Source: an uncultured bacterium
GTDB taxonomy: Bacteria; Verrucomicrobiota; Lentisphaeria; Victivallales; UBA1829
NCBI GenBank assembly: GCA_949292215.1
Contig: CASEYW010000035.1
Coordinates: 1-33,097 of the forward strand
Reading direction: 5' to 3'
DNA length: 33,097 nt
The notes under the pieces are model-generated. The model ran no database searches, had not been told where the DNA came from, and worked only from the letters and a program-made list of their open reading frames with translations. Made by a program: the position numbers and the translations under genes. This document shows, piece by piece, positions 7,591 through 15,825 of this stretch (within the stretch, counting starts at the first letter, position 1; each line of letters starts with the position of its first letter).

Positions 7591-9444
7591 TCAGAATCCT
7601 CTGCGGCGTTTTCCGAGCAGAAAGACATCCTGAAGCTGCTCGGGGGTTCCAGCTTTGCGCCAGCGAGCTTCAAAAGAACGCCCCTGAATGGTCTGGGCAA
7701 TTGCGGCAAGAGAGCGTAGATGGAAGTTGCGGCGGTCCGGGCTGCCGAACAGAAAAATCACAGCATGGACTTCCGGCGACTCCGGAGTAAATTCGATTCC
7801 TTCCGCGCATTTGACCATCATCATCCGGAACTGCGAACGTCCTTCAAGTGTCAGATGCGGAATAGCGACCGATGGAGAAATCACCGTACTGGACTCCGAC
7901 TCCCGGATCAGCAGTTTCTCATCCAGTTCTTCCCGGGAACAACCTAAAATCGGTGCCATTTTCCGGCTGACCAGATCAAAAAGATCCGGCAGAGAAACCC
8001 GCTCTTCCAGAATCAGAACGGAAGAATGTTCGACAAGGTCATCGAAATCATCCTGAACGATGCCGTCGCGGTCCCGGAGGATGTCACGAAGCTCCGTTTC
8101 GAGTCCATGACCGCTGATGCGGCACTTGGAAATCCGGGCGACCAGATGCATCAGCGCAAACTCCAGCTGAACTTTCCGCCCGAAGATAAAATAAAGGACG
8201 ACGGCAAGAAGCACAATGCCGATTGCAATCCGGACCGCACCGAGCCCCATCTGCAAAATCAGCCAGACAAACGCAAGCATGCTCAACAGCGGCAGAACCG
8301 GATAGAACGGGGTCCGAAAAGTCGGACGATAGTTCTGTATCTCGCTTTCCCGCAGGATAATCACGGAAATGTTCGTTAAAATAAAGGAGAGCATGATGAC
8401 CGTGGAGGCGACCGTCACCAGACTTTCCAGATCCAGGAACAGCGATGCAACCATTACGGCGCCCGTCAGCAGAAGCGACGGAAGGGGAAGCTGTTTTCGT
8501 CCGTAGACCTTGCAGAAGAGCCCCGGAATCAGTTTGTCGCGGCTGAGGGCAAACGGGAATCGAGCGGCAGCCATGATCCCGGCATTTGCGGTCGTCACGA
8601 ATGCCATCATTGCTCCGACCGTGATAATCCAGTATCCCCAGCTTCCCCGAATCGTTTTCTGTGCAGCATCCGCCAGCGGAGTCAGCGAACCGGAAAGGTC
8701 CTTCCCCGGAAGAACGCCGACCGTGATAAACAACACGAGTCCATAAAGAAGAGTTACCGTGATAATTCCACCGAGCATACCGAGCGGCATATTGCGTTTC
8801 GGATTCTTCACCTCCTCCGAAACGCTTGCCACATCAAGCAGTCCGCCGAAGGCGACAAACACAAATGCCGCCAGAGCCATCACTTCGCTGATTTTCCCCT
8901 TTCCTTCCGCAAAAAACGGAGTGAAACGTGTAACATCAACTGAAGAGACTCCTGTCACAAAGAACAGTCCCATTGCTCCCAGCAGAATAAACACCATGAT
9001 ATCCTGCGCCCAGGCTGCGGCATTTGTTCCGATCAGATTCACGATCAGGAAGAAGACTGTCAGGCAGATTCCACAGGCAAGGCGCGGTGTCCCGATCAGC
9101 TGATAAAGAAGTTCCGACATGCCGAAAATCGCAAAGGAACTCTTCAGTGCAATTGCGCTCCAGTTGAGCAGTCCGGAAATTGTTCCTGCCAGCGGTCCCA
9201 GACTGCGCTCCGTATAGTAGTAAATTCCTCCGGCCAGCGGCATCGCGGTGGCCAGCTCAATCGTTGCGAGCGATCCGACACAGGCAAATACTCCGGCCAG
9301 CAGATATCCAAGAATCATTGCCGGCCCGACTTTCTCAAACGCAACCCCAGGAAGAATAAAAATACCGGAACTGATCATTGCTCCGGTCGCAATACAAAAA
9401 ACATCCAGCAGTCCCAAAGACTTGATCAATTCTTTTTTTGACAT
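7591..9444 (-). CDS. APC-family amino acid permease fused to a PTS EIIA (PtsN-like) domain
   Basis: The first ~430 residues form an amino acid/polyamine permease of the APC family, with about 12 hydrophobic segments and the N-terminal signature ATGAMISSGIFILPG. About 140 C-terminal residues form a cytoplasmic PTS EIIA domain of the fructose/nitrogen (PtsN) type. Its phospho-acceptor region reads ESSTVISPSVAIPHL, with the His of the conserved AIPH motif present. This suggests transport regulated by phosphorylation from a PTS phosphocarrier. The substrate is unknown. I chose ATG 9444 (MSKKELIKSLG) because APC proteins begin close to the first helix. An in-frame TTG at 9474 with GGGAG five bases upstream is a real alternative and would add 10 residues. 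The gene follows a small secreted-protein gene and probably shares its promoter. Confidence 0.88.
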   Translation of the reverse strand: MSKKELIKSLGLLDVFCIATGAMISSGIFILPGVAFEKVGPAMILGYLLAGVFACVGSLATIELATAMPLAGGIYYYTERSLGPLAGTISGLLNWSAIALKSSFAIFGMSELLYQLIGTPRLACGICLTVFFLIVNLIGTNAAAWAQDIMVFILLGAMGLFFVTGVSSVDVTRFTPFFAEGKGKISEVMALAAFVFVAFGGLLDVASVSEEVKNPKRNMPLGMLGGIITVTLLYGLVLFITVGVLPGKDLSGSLTPLADAAQKTIRGSWGYWIITVGAMMAFVTTANAGIMAAARFPFALSRDKLIPGLFCKVYGRKQLPLPSLLLTGAVMVASLFLDLESLVTVASTVIMLSFILTNISVIILRESEIQNYRPTFRTPFYPVLPLLSMLAFVWLILQMGLGAVRIAIGIVLLAVVLYFIFGRKVQLEFALMHLVARISKCRISGHGLETELRDILRDRDGIVQDDFDDLVEHSSVLILEERVSLPDLFDLVSRKMAPILGCSREELDEKLLIRESESSTVISPSVAIPHLTLEGRSQFRMMMVKCAEGIEFTPESPEVHAVIFLFGSPDRRNFHLRSLAAIAQTIQGRSFEARWRKAGTPEQLQDVFLLGKRRRGF

Positions 9445-9524
9445 GACGACACCATTCCCATTCCAAATCTGCAATTATTCTCCCGCCGGAAGCGACGGGA
9501 TATCCCCCTTTTCTCCAACAGACA

Positions 9525-9887
9525 TCAAATGGAAAAAGGACCGTCACGCGGCTTGTCGGTATTGCGGATTTTGCGAAAATGGAGATGTGGAACTCTTCCG
9601 AAAACAATCATCTGCCCGGAAAGCGGATGAAATTCAAACGGCGTCGGAACAGCACAGGCGGATCTCCAGAGAAGACGGTTATCCATCGTTCGGGAACCGT
9701 TCAGCTTCTCATCCGGATCATACGAATTCCCATCCACCGACAACAGACCTTCGGATTCGAACAGGAAAGCGGAAACGGACTGCTCCGGAGAACAACTGCC
9801 GTTCCCCGAGAAAAAGACAACAAAACACACCGCGCTGAAACAAACAGCAAGAAACAAAAGCAATCCATTTTTTCTCAGAGTTTCCAT
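9525..9887 (-). CDS. Small predicted secreted or membrane-anchored protein, unknown function
   Basis: This 120-residue ORF is not recognised. It begins with a classical signal or anchor sequence: charged METLRKNG, then a hydrophobic core of about 20 residues (LLLFLAVCFSAVCFVVFF), then a polar region. A good AAAGGA box lies 8 nt before the ATG, and a TTGACA promoter lies upstream. The mature part is polar with a PTPFEFHPLSGQMIVFG stretch and no known motif. It ends about 50 nt before the TTG candidate start of the permease on the same strand, so co-transcription is likely. Overlapping frames on the other strand show no start signals, which supports this one. It may be a lineage-specific envelope protein. 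Confidence 0.6.
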   Translation of the reverse strand: METLRKNGLLLFLAVCFSAVCFVVFFSGNGSCSPEQSVSAFLFESEGLLSVDGNSYDPDEKLNGSRTMDNRLLWRSACAVPTPFEFHPLSGQMIVFGRVPHLHFRKIRNTDKPRDGPFSI

Positions 9888-9947
9888 CGCAGGAGTCCTT
9901 TGCAGTCAAGATTCCCGGGAAGTATTTCCGGTCCGGGGGCTGTCACA

Positions 9948-9975
9948 AATGTACATTCCTGAATGAATTTGTCAA
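9948..9975 (-). promoter_or_regulatory. Promoter for the small secreted protein and permease
   Basis: On the minus strand TTGACA (9975-9970) and TACATT (9953-9948) are 16 bp apart. The position fits a transcript starting about 55 nt before the ATG at 9887. Confidence 0.6.
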
Positions 9976-10050
9976 TCAGACGGCTGAAAAAAAAGCAAAA
10001 TTTATCGGAAGATTTCTATCTGCACTTCATCAGAAAACGCGGTCCCGAAT

Positions 10051-10079
10051 TTGATTTTTCCGGTATCCGCCACTATGTT
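10051..10079 (+). promoter_or_regulatory. nadA promoter
   Basis: TTGATT (10051-10056) and TATGTT (10074-10079) are separated by 17 bp. A start near 10086 leaves a short leader of about 43 nt containing the ribosome-binding site AAGGAG at 10116-10121. This also argues against starting nadA upstream at 10051. Confidence 0.55.
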
Positions 10080-10128
10080 ATCCACCCACCGGGAGGATCA
10101 AGAATCCGGAAAGAAAAGGAGTTGCAAA

Positions 10129-11034
10129 ATGTCTGACCTCATAGAAGAAATCAAACACTGGAAGAAAGTTCGCAAAGCTGTCATTCTGGCGCATAACTAT
10201 GTAAGACCGGAAATTCAGGACATTGCCGACTTCGCCGGTGATTCCCTTGAATTGAGCATCAAAGCAAAAAGCATCGACGCGGATGTCATTGTCTTCTGCG
10301 GAGTCCGCTTCATGGGGGAAACCGGAAAACTCCTCTCTCCCAATGCAGTCGTTCTCCTGCCGAACCCCGATGCCGGATGCCCCATGGCGGATATGGCTTC
10401 CGCTGACGCGGTAAAAGCATACCGGAAGGAAAATCCCGATGATCTTCTCGTCGCCTACGTCAACAGCACTGCCGACGTCAAAGCGGAAGTCGATCTCTGC
10501 TGCACTTCCGGCAATGCGGAAAAAATCATTGCATCCATTCCCCCTGAAAAAAACGTCATGTTTCTCCCGGATCGCAATCTCGGTGCCAATATGAACAAAA
10601 AACTTGGTCGATCCATGAAACTCTGGCCCGGATGCTGTCCTATTCATGATAAAGTCACACCCGAAATGATTGAAACCGCACGGAAAAAACATCCCGGAGC
10701 TCTCGTTCTCGTACACCCTGAATGCAGACCAGAAGTCGTCGAAACCGCCGACTGCGCACTCAGCACCGGTGGAATCCTGAAATTTGTCCGCGAATCCGAT
10801 CAAAAACAGTTCATTATCGGTACCGAAGAAGGAATCCTGCATCGACTCCGGAAAGAAAATCCCGGAAAAGAGTTCTTCCCTCTCGAGCCTCTCCTCATTT
10901 GCGAGGATATGAAAAAAATCACTCTCGAAAATATCCGGGACGTTCTCAGAGATCTGAATCATCAAGTCAAACTCTCTCCTGAGCACTCAAAAGACGCTCT
11001 TATGCCCATTGAAAAAATGCTCGGAAGATCTTAA
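10129..11034 (+). CDS. nadA: Quinolinate synthase A
   Basis: NadA condenses iminoaspartate with dihydroxyacetone phosphate to quinolinate, the precursor of NAD, using a [4Fe-4S] cluster. The protein has about 301 residues. The three cluster cysteines are visible in VIVFCGVRFMGET, the CCTSGNA stretch and VLVHPEC. Other family landmarks are LAHNYVRPEIQDIADFAGDS, the PNPDAGCPMADM stretch, and the late GTEEGILHRL. I start at ATG 10129 (MSDLIEEIKHWKK) because AAGGAG lies 7 nt upstream; the frame stays open further upstream but has no start signals and overlaps the promoter. No nadB or nadC is in the window. It stands alone and converges on the rhamnulokinase gene. Confidence 0.96.
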   Translation: MSDLIEEIKHWKKVRKAVILAHNYVRPEIQDIADFAGDSLELSIKAKSIDADVIVFCGVRFMGETGKLLSPNAVVLLPNPDAGCPMADMASADAVKAYRKENPDDLLVAYVNSTADVKAEVDLCCTSGNAEKIIASIPPEKNVMFLPDRNLGANMNKKLGRSMKLWPGCCPIHDKVTPEMIETARKKHPGALVLVHPECRPEVVETADCALSTGGILKFVRESDQKQFIIGTEEGILHRLRKENPGKEFFPLEPLLICEDMKKITLENIRDVLRDLNHQVKLSPEHSKDALMPIEKMLGRS

Positions 11035-11178
11035 CTCACGCAAGGGGGGAAAACTGCCGCTTGACAGAGTCGACGCCTTCTTCCCCTCGCAAGGCCCCGC
11101 CGGGGTCCTGCCGGGGGGGTGTTGCAGACGGAGAAAAAACACGAACGATCCCCTTCCCCGCCGCAGAACCGGATGGGA
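11035..11178. other. GC-rich intergenic spacer with G-runs and a strong hairpin
   Basis: This spacer lies between the convergent nadA and rhamnulokinase stops. It carries a run of six G (11044-11049) and one of seven G (11113-11119). A stable imperfect hairpin is built on CCCCG (11095-11099) and CGGGG (11101-11105), extended by AGG/CCT around a bulged T. There is no U-tract in either direction, so it is not a standard intrinsic terminator. It is more G+C-rich than its surroundings. I see no gene in it. Confidence 0.4.
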
Positions 11179-12633
11179 TCAGAGTTTCATTACTGCATCG
11201 AATCGGGAAGCTGCCTCATCCCATGCCTTCTGATTTTCCGGAGTAAAGGTCCTGGGTTCAAAGGATGCTCGGACGAGGCGTCTGGCATCTTCGATAGAAG
11301 CAAGACGGCCGACTGCGACAGCCTGCATCATGGCGTTTCCGATTGCCGTGGCTTCAACAGGACCAGCCATAACGGTACATCCTGTTGCATCTGCAGTATA
11401 CTGACAGAGAAGATGATTCTGTGCTCCTCCCCCCATCAGATGAATCACCTCCGTGTGTTTTCCGGAAATGGAATCGGCTTCCCGAATGGTACGGCGGAAA
11501 AGGAGAGCGAGACTTTCCAGGAATGATTCGATATAAGCGCCTCTGGAAGAAGGAATCGGCTGTCCGGTCATTCTCATAAACTCATCGACGGAGGCCTTCA
11601 TGGAATCCGGATTGAAGAAGAGAGAATGATTCGGATTGTAAAGACTGCGGAACTTTTCCGCCGACCTTGCTTCTTCCATCATTTCATCATAGGAAATTTC
11701 ACTGGCGACATCGGCTTTCAGTCCGCGCAGAATCCAGAATCCGGTCAGATTCTTGAGAACGCGCCAGGTGTGAGCGACCCCGCCTTCATTGGTAAAGTTC
11801 AAGGAGGCGGCAAGAGGAGTTGCCAGAGCCTTTTTCGATTCGATTCCTGTAAGACACCAGGTTCCGGACGCGACATAAGCCCAGTTGTCACCGGAGGCAG
11901 GAGCCGCCGCCACGCCCGATGCGGTATCATGGGAACCGACCATTACGCAGGGCACCCCTTCCAGACCTTTAACTCCGGAGAAATCACAAGTTCCGATTTT
12001 AGTTCCCGGCTGGGTCAGGGGTTTTACACAGCGGCGGGGAAGTCCGACGGCATTCAGCAGTTCATCGGACCAGTCGGATTTCGAACAGTCCAGCAACTGG
12101 GACGTGCTGGCAATCGTAAACTCGTTTGCCAGAACACCGGAAAGACGGTAGGCTATGTAATCCGGAGTGAAGAGAAAATGTTCCGCATTTTTTGCATAAT
12201 CCGGATTTTCCTTCTGAGCGGCGTAGAGCTGATAAACCGTATTGATATCAAGCACCTGAATTCCGGTCAGTTTCTGAATGCGCTCCAGACCGAATTTCGC
12301 GTTGAATTCATCCGCCATTCCGTTTGTACGTTCATCACGGTAACAAACGGGATCGGCGAGACGGTTGCAATCCTTGTCGAGCAGAACATAATCCACGCCC
12401 CAGGTATCAACTGCAACGGCGTCCGGTTTCAGTTCCGCAGCACCTTTGGCAAGCCCTGCTTTGATATCGCGGATCAGGGCTTCGATGTCCCAGCGGAGAT
12501 GTCCATCGATCATCCGGCTTTCATTCGGGAAGCGAGAAATCTCCTCCAGATCAATTTTTCCTGCATCGGAGATGGAGCATCTCATGACTCTGCCGCTTCC
12601 GGCACCGATATCGACTGCGAAACAGTTGAACAT
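11179..12633 (-). CDS. rhaB: Rhamnulokinase (FGGY carbohydrate kinase)
   Basis: This 484-residue FGGY-family kinase has the rhamnulokinase layout. The N-terminal ASKHA phosphate-binding motif is FAVDIGAGSGRVM, followed by VAVDTWGVDYVLLD, the sugar-binding segment GSHDTASGVAA, the rhamnulokinase-like NLTGFWILRGL, and the C-terminal GGGAQNHLLCQ ATP-binding loop. It phosphorylates L-rhamnulose to rhamnulose 1-phosphate in the cytoplasm. A GH78 rhamnosidase upstream on the same strand supports the assignment over xylulokinase or fuculokinase. No rhaA, rhaD or transporter is in the window. TTAGGA precedes the ATG at 12633. Confidence 0.93.
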   Translation of the reverse strand: MFNCFAVDIGAGSGRVMRCSISDAGKIDLEEISRFPNESRMIDGHLRWDIEALIRDIKAGLAKGAAELKPDAVAVDTWGVDYVLLDKDCNRLADPVCYRDERTNGMADEFNAKFGLERIQKLTGIQVLDINTVYQLYAAQKENPDYAKNAEHFLFTPDYIAYRLSGVLANEFTIASTSQLLDCSKSDWSDELLNAVGLPRRCVKPLTQPGTKIGTCDFSGVKGLEGVPCVMVGSHDTASGVAAAPASGDNWAYVASGTWCLTGIESKKALATPLAASLNFTNEGGVAHTWRVLKNLTGFWILRGLKADVASEISYDEMMEEARSAEKFRSLYNPNHSLFFNPDSMKASVDEFMRMTGQPIPSSRGAYIESFLESLALLFRRTIREADSISGKHTEVIHLMGGGAQNHLLCQYTADATGCTVMAGPVEATAIGNAMMQAVAVGRLASIEDARRLVRASFEPRTFTPENQKAWDEAASRFDAVMKL

Positions 12634-12685
12634 TTTCCTAACCTCACTTGTTTAAGTTTGCATCAGAACCCATCCGAGTTTCCTT

Positions 12686-12714
12686 AATATATCAGGGAAC
12701 CGCAGGATTCGCAA
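12686..12714 (-). promoter_or_regulatory. rhaB promoter
   Basis: On the minus strand TTGCGA (12714-12709) and TATATT (12691-12686) are 17 bp apart. The promoter lies just below the stop of the upstream flavodoxin/ferredoxin gene, so rhaB can be made from its own transcript or by read-through from the rhamnosidase operon. Confidence 0.5.
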
Positions 12715-12729
12715 ACGATTCTTTTCTTT

Positions 12730-13512
12730 TTATACAAACAACTCCGGTTCCTTCCGGTCCATAAACGATGATTCGAGTTTTTCTCTCAAAGCCAGAATCC
12801 GGGGATTCTCAAACCGTTTTGCCTGAACCGGACAATTTTTTACGCAGGCACAGCAATAGAGACATCCCTCACCCACTGTTTTGGGATCACCGGGAGCGAT
12901 GATCCCCATCGGACAAACCTTCGCGCAAAGCCCGCATCCGGTACAGGCAACCGTAGTCACCGGACGGATGGACTCCCCGGCGGGCATCCGTTCCCGGTAT
13001 GGAATATTCCCCTTCACGACAGGAGTCGAAAAATCTCCGGATTCGAGCTTCTGTGCAATTCGTTCCGCAAAGTCAGACGCAATCCGCAGATCGGATTCAT
13101 CGGGCCGTCCAGCCGCCAGTTTAACGGAAAGAGAGTGTTCCCCGATGAACGCTCCCGCGGCGATGACGGAGAATCCATTCGCCTCCAACCGTTTTCCCGC
13201 CTCCAGCAACGCATCTTCATACGCGCGGTTGCCATACAGACAGACAGGAACAGCCAATGCGCCATTTCCCCTTATCTGATCCAGGACGCCATCCAAAACC
13301 TGAGGCACGCGCCCAGCATAAACGGGATAAGCAAAAATCACAACATCTTCCGATGCAAACGCATACGTTTTTGCTCGGGCTTCCGGACGCGTCAAATCCA
13401 GCTCCGATATCCTGATTTTCCACCGTTCCGAGAGAACGGAAGCTATTTTCAAAGCGATGGTTCTGCCGGTCCGGGTCGGACTGAAATACATGGCAATCAA
13501 ATTCCGTTTCAT
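12730..13512 (-). CDS. EFR1-type flavodoxin / 2x[4Fe-4S] ferredoxin protein
   Basis: This 260-residue protein joins an N-terminal flavodoxin-like fold (MKRNLIAMYFSPTRTGRTIA, FMN phosphate-loop type; VVIFAYPVYAGRVP) to two C-terminal 4Fe-4S motifs. The first is CTGCGLCAKVCPMG and the second CLYCCACVKNCPVQA, both with complete CxxCxxCxxxCP spacing. Such EFR1-family proteins are predicted cytoplasmic electron carriers in anaerobes; their partners are mostly unknown. It sits 13 nt downstream of the GH78 rhamnosidase and upstream of rhaB, an unexpected place for a redox protein. The start at 13512 has AAGGAG 8 nt upstream. Confidence 0.88.
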   Translation of the reverse strand: MKRNLIAMYFSPTRTGRTIALKIASVLSERWKIRISELDLTRPEARAKTYAFASEDVVIFAYPVYAGRVPQVLDGVLDQIRGNGALAVPVCLYGNRAYEDALLEAGKRLEANGFSVIAAGAFIGEHSLSVKLAAGRPDESDLRIASDFAERIAQKLESGDFSTPVVKGNIPYRERMPAGESIRPVTTVACTGCGLCAKVCPMGIIAPGDPKTVGEGCLYCCACVKNCPVQAKRFENPRILALREKLESSFMDRKEPELFV

Positions 13513-13525
13513 TCAGCGTTCTCCT

Positions 13526-15766
13526 TCATTTCACATTTGTTTTGCAAGATACCACAGTCTGATATGGACTGCACAGTTCATATTCCATACCGGGCGGAAG
13601 ATGAACTTCCAGAGAGCCATCCCGATAACACACATCAATGTTTCCCGAAACGGTCGGTACCGTTCCGATCGCAAACGACAAATTTCCGAAGCAGGGAGCA
13701 ATCCGGATTTTCTTCCAGCCGGGCAGCAGCGGAACGATGCCCAGTACGGATCGCGTCAACTGATACGCCGGGGAACCGCCCCACGCATGGGAATAGTCGC
13801 CGCAGTTCCAGCATTCCTTCAGACCGTCGGGATGCTCCGCCACCGGAACGTTCCAGCGTTTCAGAAGCTCGAACCCGTATCGAGAAAAACGATCCGTCCG
13901 ATGCAGCGCTTCAAAGACGTAGTGCATAAAATACGGCTGCGGCTGAATCAAAGTCGGATCCGTAAAGATTTTCTCCCATAACAGGTCGATTTTTTCCCGG
14001 GGGACCAGCCCATACGCCAGAGCAAGGACATTCGTATGCACGGTAAAGGAAGGAATCTCATCATCGGGCGGAAGCCATTGGGAGGGAGGAACATTGGTCA
14101 GATGCGGAATGCCGTCGCAGAAACATCCGCGTTCTTCCGACCACAGCTGAGCAAATGCTTTTTTCACAGCTTCTGCCCGTTCACGGCAGAGCTGTTCCCG
14201 TTCGGTCCGACCCAGAACACCGGCAAGAAAGGCTCCGGTACATAACGCATTGAAATAGAAGGCAGTAAAACACCCCATCCCGCGTGAAGCAGGCGGGTGG
14301 TGATAATTGTATCCGCCTCCGTTGACCCAGTCGATGAACAGATAATTCGGTGCTTCGGAAAGGAGGCCGTCTGCCCCGACGAATCCGGCAAACCGATCCA
14401 GAACCGCTTCCAGTTGCGGAAATACGGTTTCAAGGAGGTCCGGATTTCCGGTGTTCCAGTAATAATCCCGCACCATGTCAAGGAAGGAAAGGGAGTAGGA
14501 CGTGTGGAACATGGACGCATTCTTCTGCTTCAGCAGCAACGAGGTACGCAGAATATCCGCCGCAGCAAGACGTGTTTCTCCATACAATGCGTGCGCGATC
14601 AGAGATTCAATCATGTAATCGCCCGTACACCCCAGCCCCTCCTGGTGGACCGGGGAATCCAGATGCAGGCGCATCATGCACATCCGCATTGTTTTGTCGA
14701 TACAGGAACGGATCTTCATCAGATCAGGATCGGAACAGTCGAACGGCGCAGTCGCACCAAGAGGAAATCCCCTCCGGTGCGCTGTAATGGAACGGATCTT
14801 CACCGGAGCGAAGTGTTCCGAGGAAAACGCTCCGCAGGAGATTCTGAGCTGAATGTATTTGAACACATTCAGACGGGTGGAACGGAAGCTGTGCGTTCCA
14901 GGAGCGGCAGTATATTTTTCGACACTGTGCGTCACTCCCGGAACTTCCTGATATTCCAGGACAATGGAAGCACCGCCCTCGGATTCGATCTCGAATCCGA
15001 TCTGTGCCGCAGTCTCCTGATCGAATTCCAGCTGAAAAGAAACCGGAGGACCGGGGAATGCCGTCAAACTCAAATCTCCGGAACAGGAGGCGTAAGGCTT
15101 CATTTCATCAAACAGAATCCGTCCTTTCCGGGGAAAAACCTTGCTCTCCTCCAGCGGCGGAAGGTTGAGTTTTCGCAGCTTCCATTTTTCACAGATTTCC
15201 GGAGGAAGCTCTTCAGCGGGAATCCATCGGGAAGCATCGAAGGAGAGGGAATGATAATCCTCGTGAAACAGTTCTGCATGCCAGTTCATGGTGTCCACGA
15301 ACGCGGGGTTCAGAAAGGAACACCAGGAAGAGTCGGAACGCAGAAGAGAGACGCCTCCGGACTCCAGTTCAAACGTGAACCCGGGATGGCCGACCGAGTA
15401 GTCGGTCTGAGCATCTGGAACGGTCAGGACCTCGGCGACGATCACATTTTCTCCCGGATGGAAACGGTCTGCAACGGTTCGGGAATCAAAGAACCACCAG
15501 TCCGGCGGCGTGGTGTTGGCGTAATCGCCGCCGACTTCCACCGGTCCGTCGTCAAGAAAACGTCCGTTGATAAAGAGCCGGAACTTGCAGTCTCCGGAAA
15601 AATGCGCCGTCAGATCATCCGGCACGGATTCCAGAGAGAAGATCCGTCGGAACACCGCCATTGCCGGACGCGGTTTGCTGGAATGATCGAAAACAGAAAT
15701 TTTTGTTTTCTGAACATCTGGAAAAATGGAATGGTCGAGCCAGATCCAGGAACGGGAAAGATTCAT
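13526..15766 (-). CDS. Alpha-L-rhamnosidase, GH78-like
   Basis: This 746-residue protein begins with beta-sandwich regions (about residues 1-330), including a GH78-style carbohydrate-binding part with FRLFINGRFLDDGPVEVG. An (alpha/alpha)6 barrel follows. The catalytic-acid region reads HLDSPVHQEGLGCTGDYMIE, matching the GH78 pattern D/E-x-P...GxTGD. Near the end, DYSHAWGGSPAYQLTRSVLG followed by PGWKKIRIAPCFG is the usual GH78 tail. It would release L-rhamnose from oligosaccharides or glycosides. No signal peptide is present, so it should act in the cytoplasm. AAGGGG precedes the ATG. The linked rhamnulokinase supports the substrate. Other (alpha/alpha)6 families are a lesser possibility. Confidence 0.87.
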   Translation of the reverse strand: MNLSRSWIWLDHSIFPDVQKTKISVFDHSSKPRPAMAVFRRIFSLESVPDDLTAHFSGDCKFRLFINGRFLDDGPVEVGGDYANTTPPDWWFFDSRTVADRFHPGENVIVAEVLTVPDAQTDYSVGHPGFTFELESGGVSLLRSDSSWCSFLNPAFVDTMNWHAELFHEDYHSLSFDASRWIPAEELPPEICEKWKLRKLNLPPLEESKVFPRKGRILFDEMKPYASCSGDLSLTAFPGPPVSFQLEFDQETAAQIGFEIESEGGASIVLEYQEVPGVTHSVEKYTAAPGTHSFRSTRLNVFKYIQLRISCGAFSSEHFAPVKIRSITAHRRGFPLGATAPFDCSDPDLMKIRSCIDKTMRMCMMRLHLDSPVHQEGLGCTGDYMIESLIAHALYGETRLAAADILRTSLLLKQKNASMFHTSYSLSFLDMVRDYYWNTGNPDLLETVFPQLEAVLDRFAGFVGADGLLSEAPNYLFIDWVNGGGYNYHHPPASRGMGCFTAFYFNALCTGAFLAGVLGRTEREQLCRERAEAVKKAFAQLWSEERGCFCDGIPHLTNVPPSQWLPPDDEIPSFTVHTNVLALAYGLVPREKIDLLWEKIFTDPTLIQPQPYFMHYVFEALHRTDRFSRYGFELLKRWNVPVAEHPDGLKECWNCGDYSHAWGGSPAYQLTRSVLGIVPLLPGWKKIRIAPCFGNLSFAIGTVPTVSGNIDVCYRDGSLEVHLPPGMEYELCSPYQTVVSCKTNVK

Positions 15767-15797
15767 CGCATACCCCTTTTTTCGGTTAATTGGGGTT

Positions 15798-15825
15798 AAT
15801 ATATGCGGTGGATTGCGGATGTCAA
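15798..15825 (-). promoter_or_regulatory. Promoter of the rhamnosidase operon
   Basis: On the minus strand TTGACA (15825-15820) and TATATT (15803-15798) are 16 bp apart. The -35 box contains the TGA stop of the upstream ppx-like gene. Downstream, two direct GGTTAAT copies (15784-15790 and 15794-15800, plus-strand reading) lie at the start region and could bind a regulator. Confidence 0.65.
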
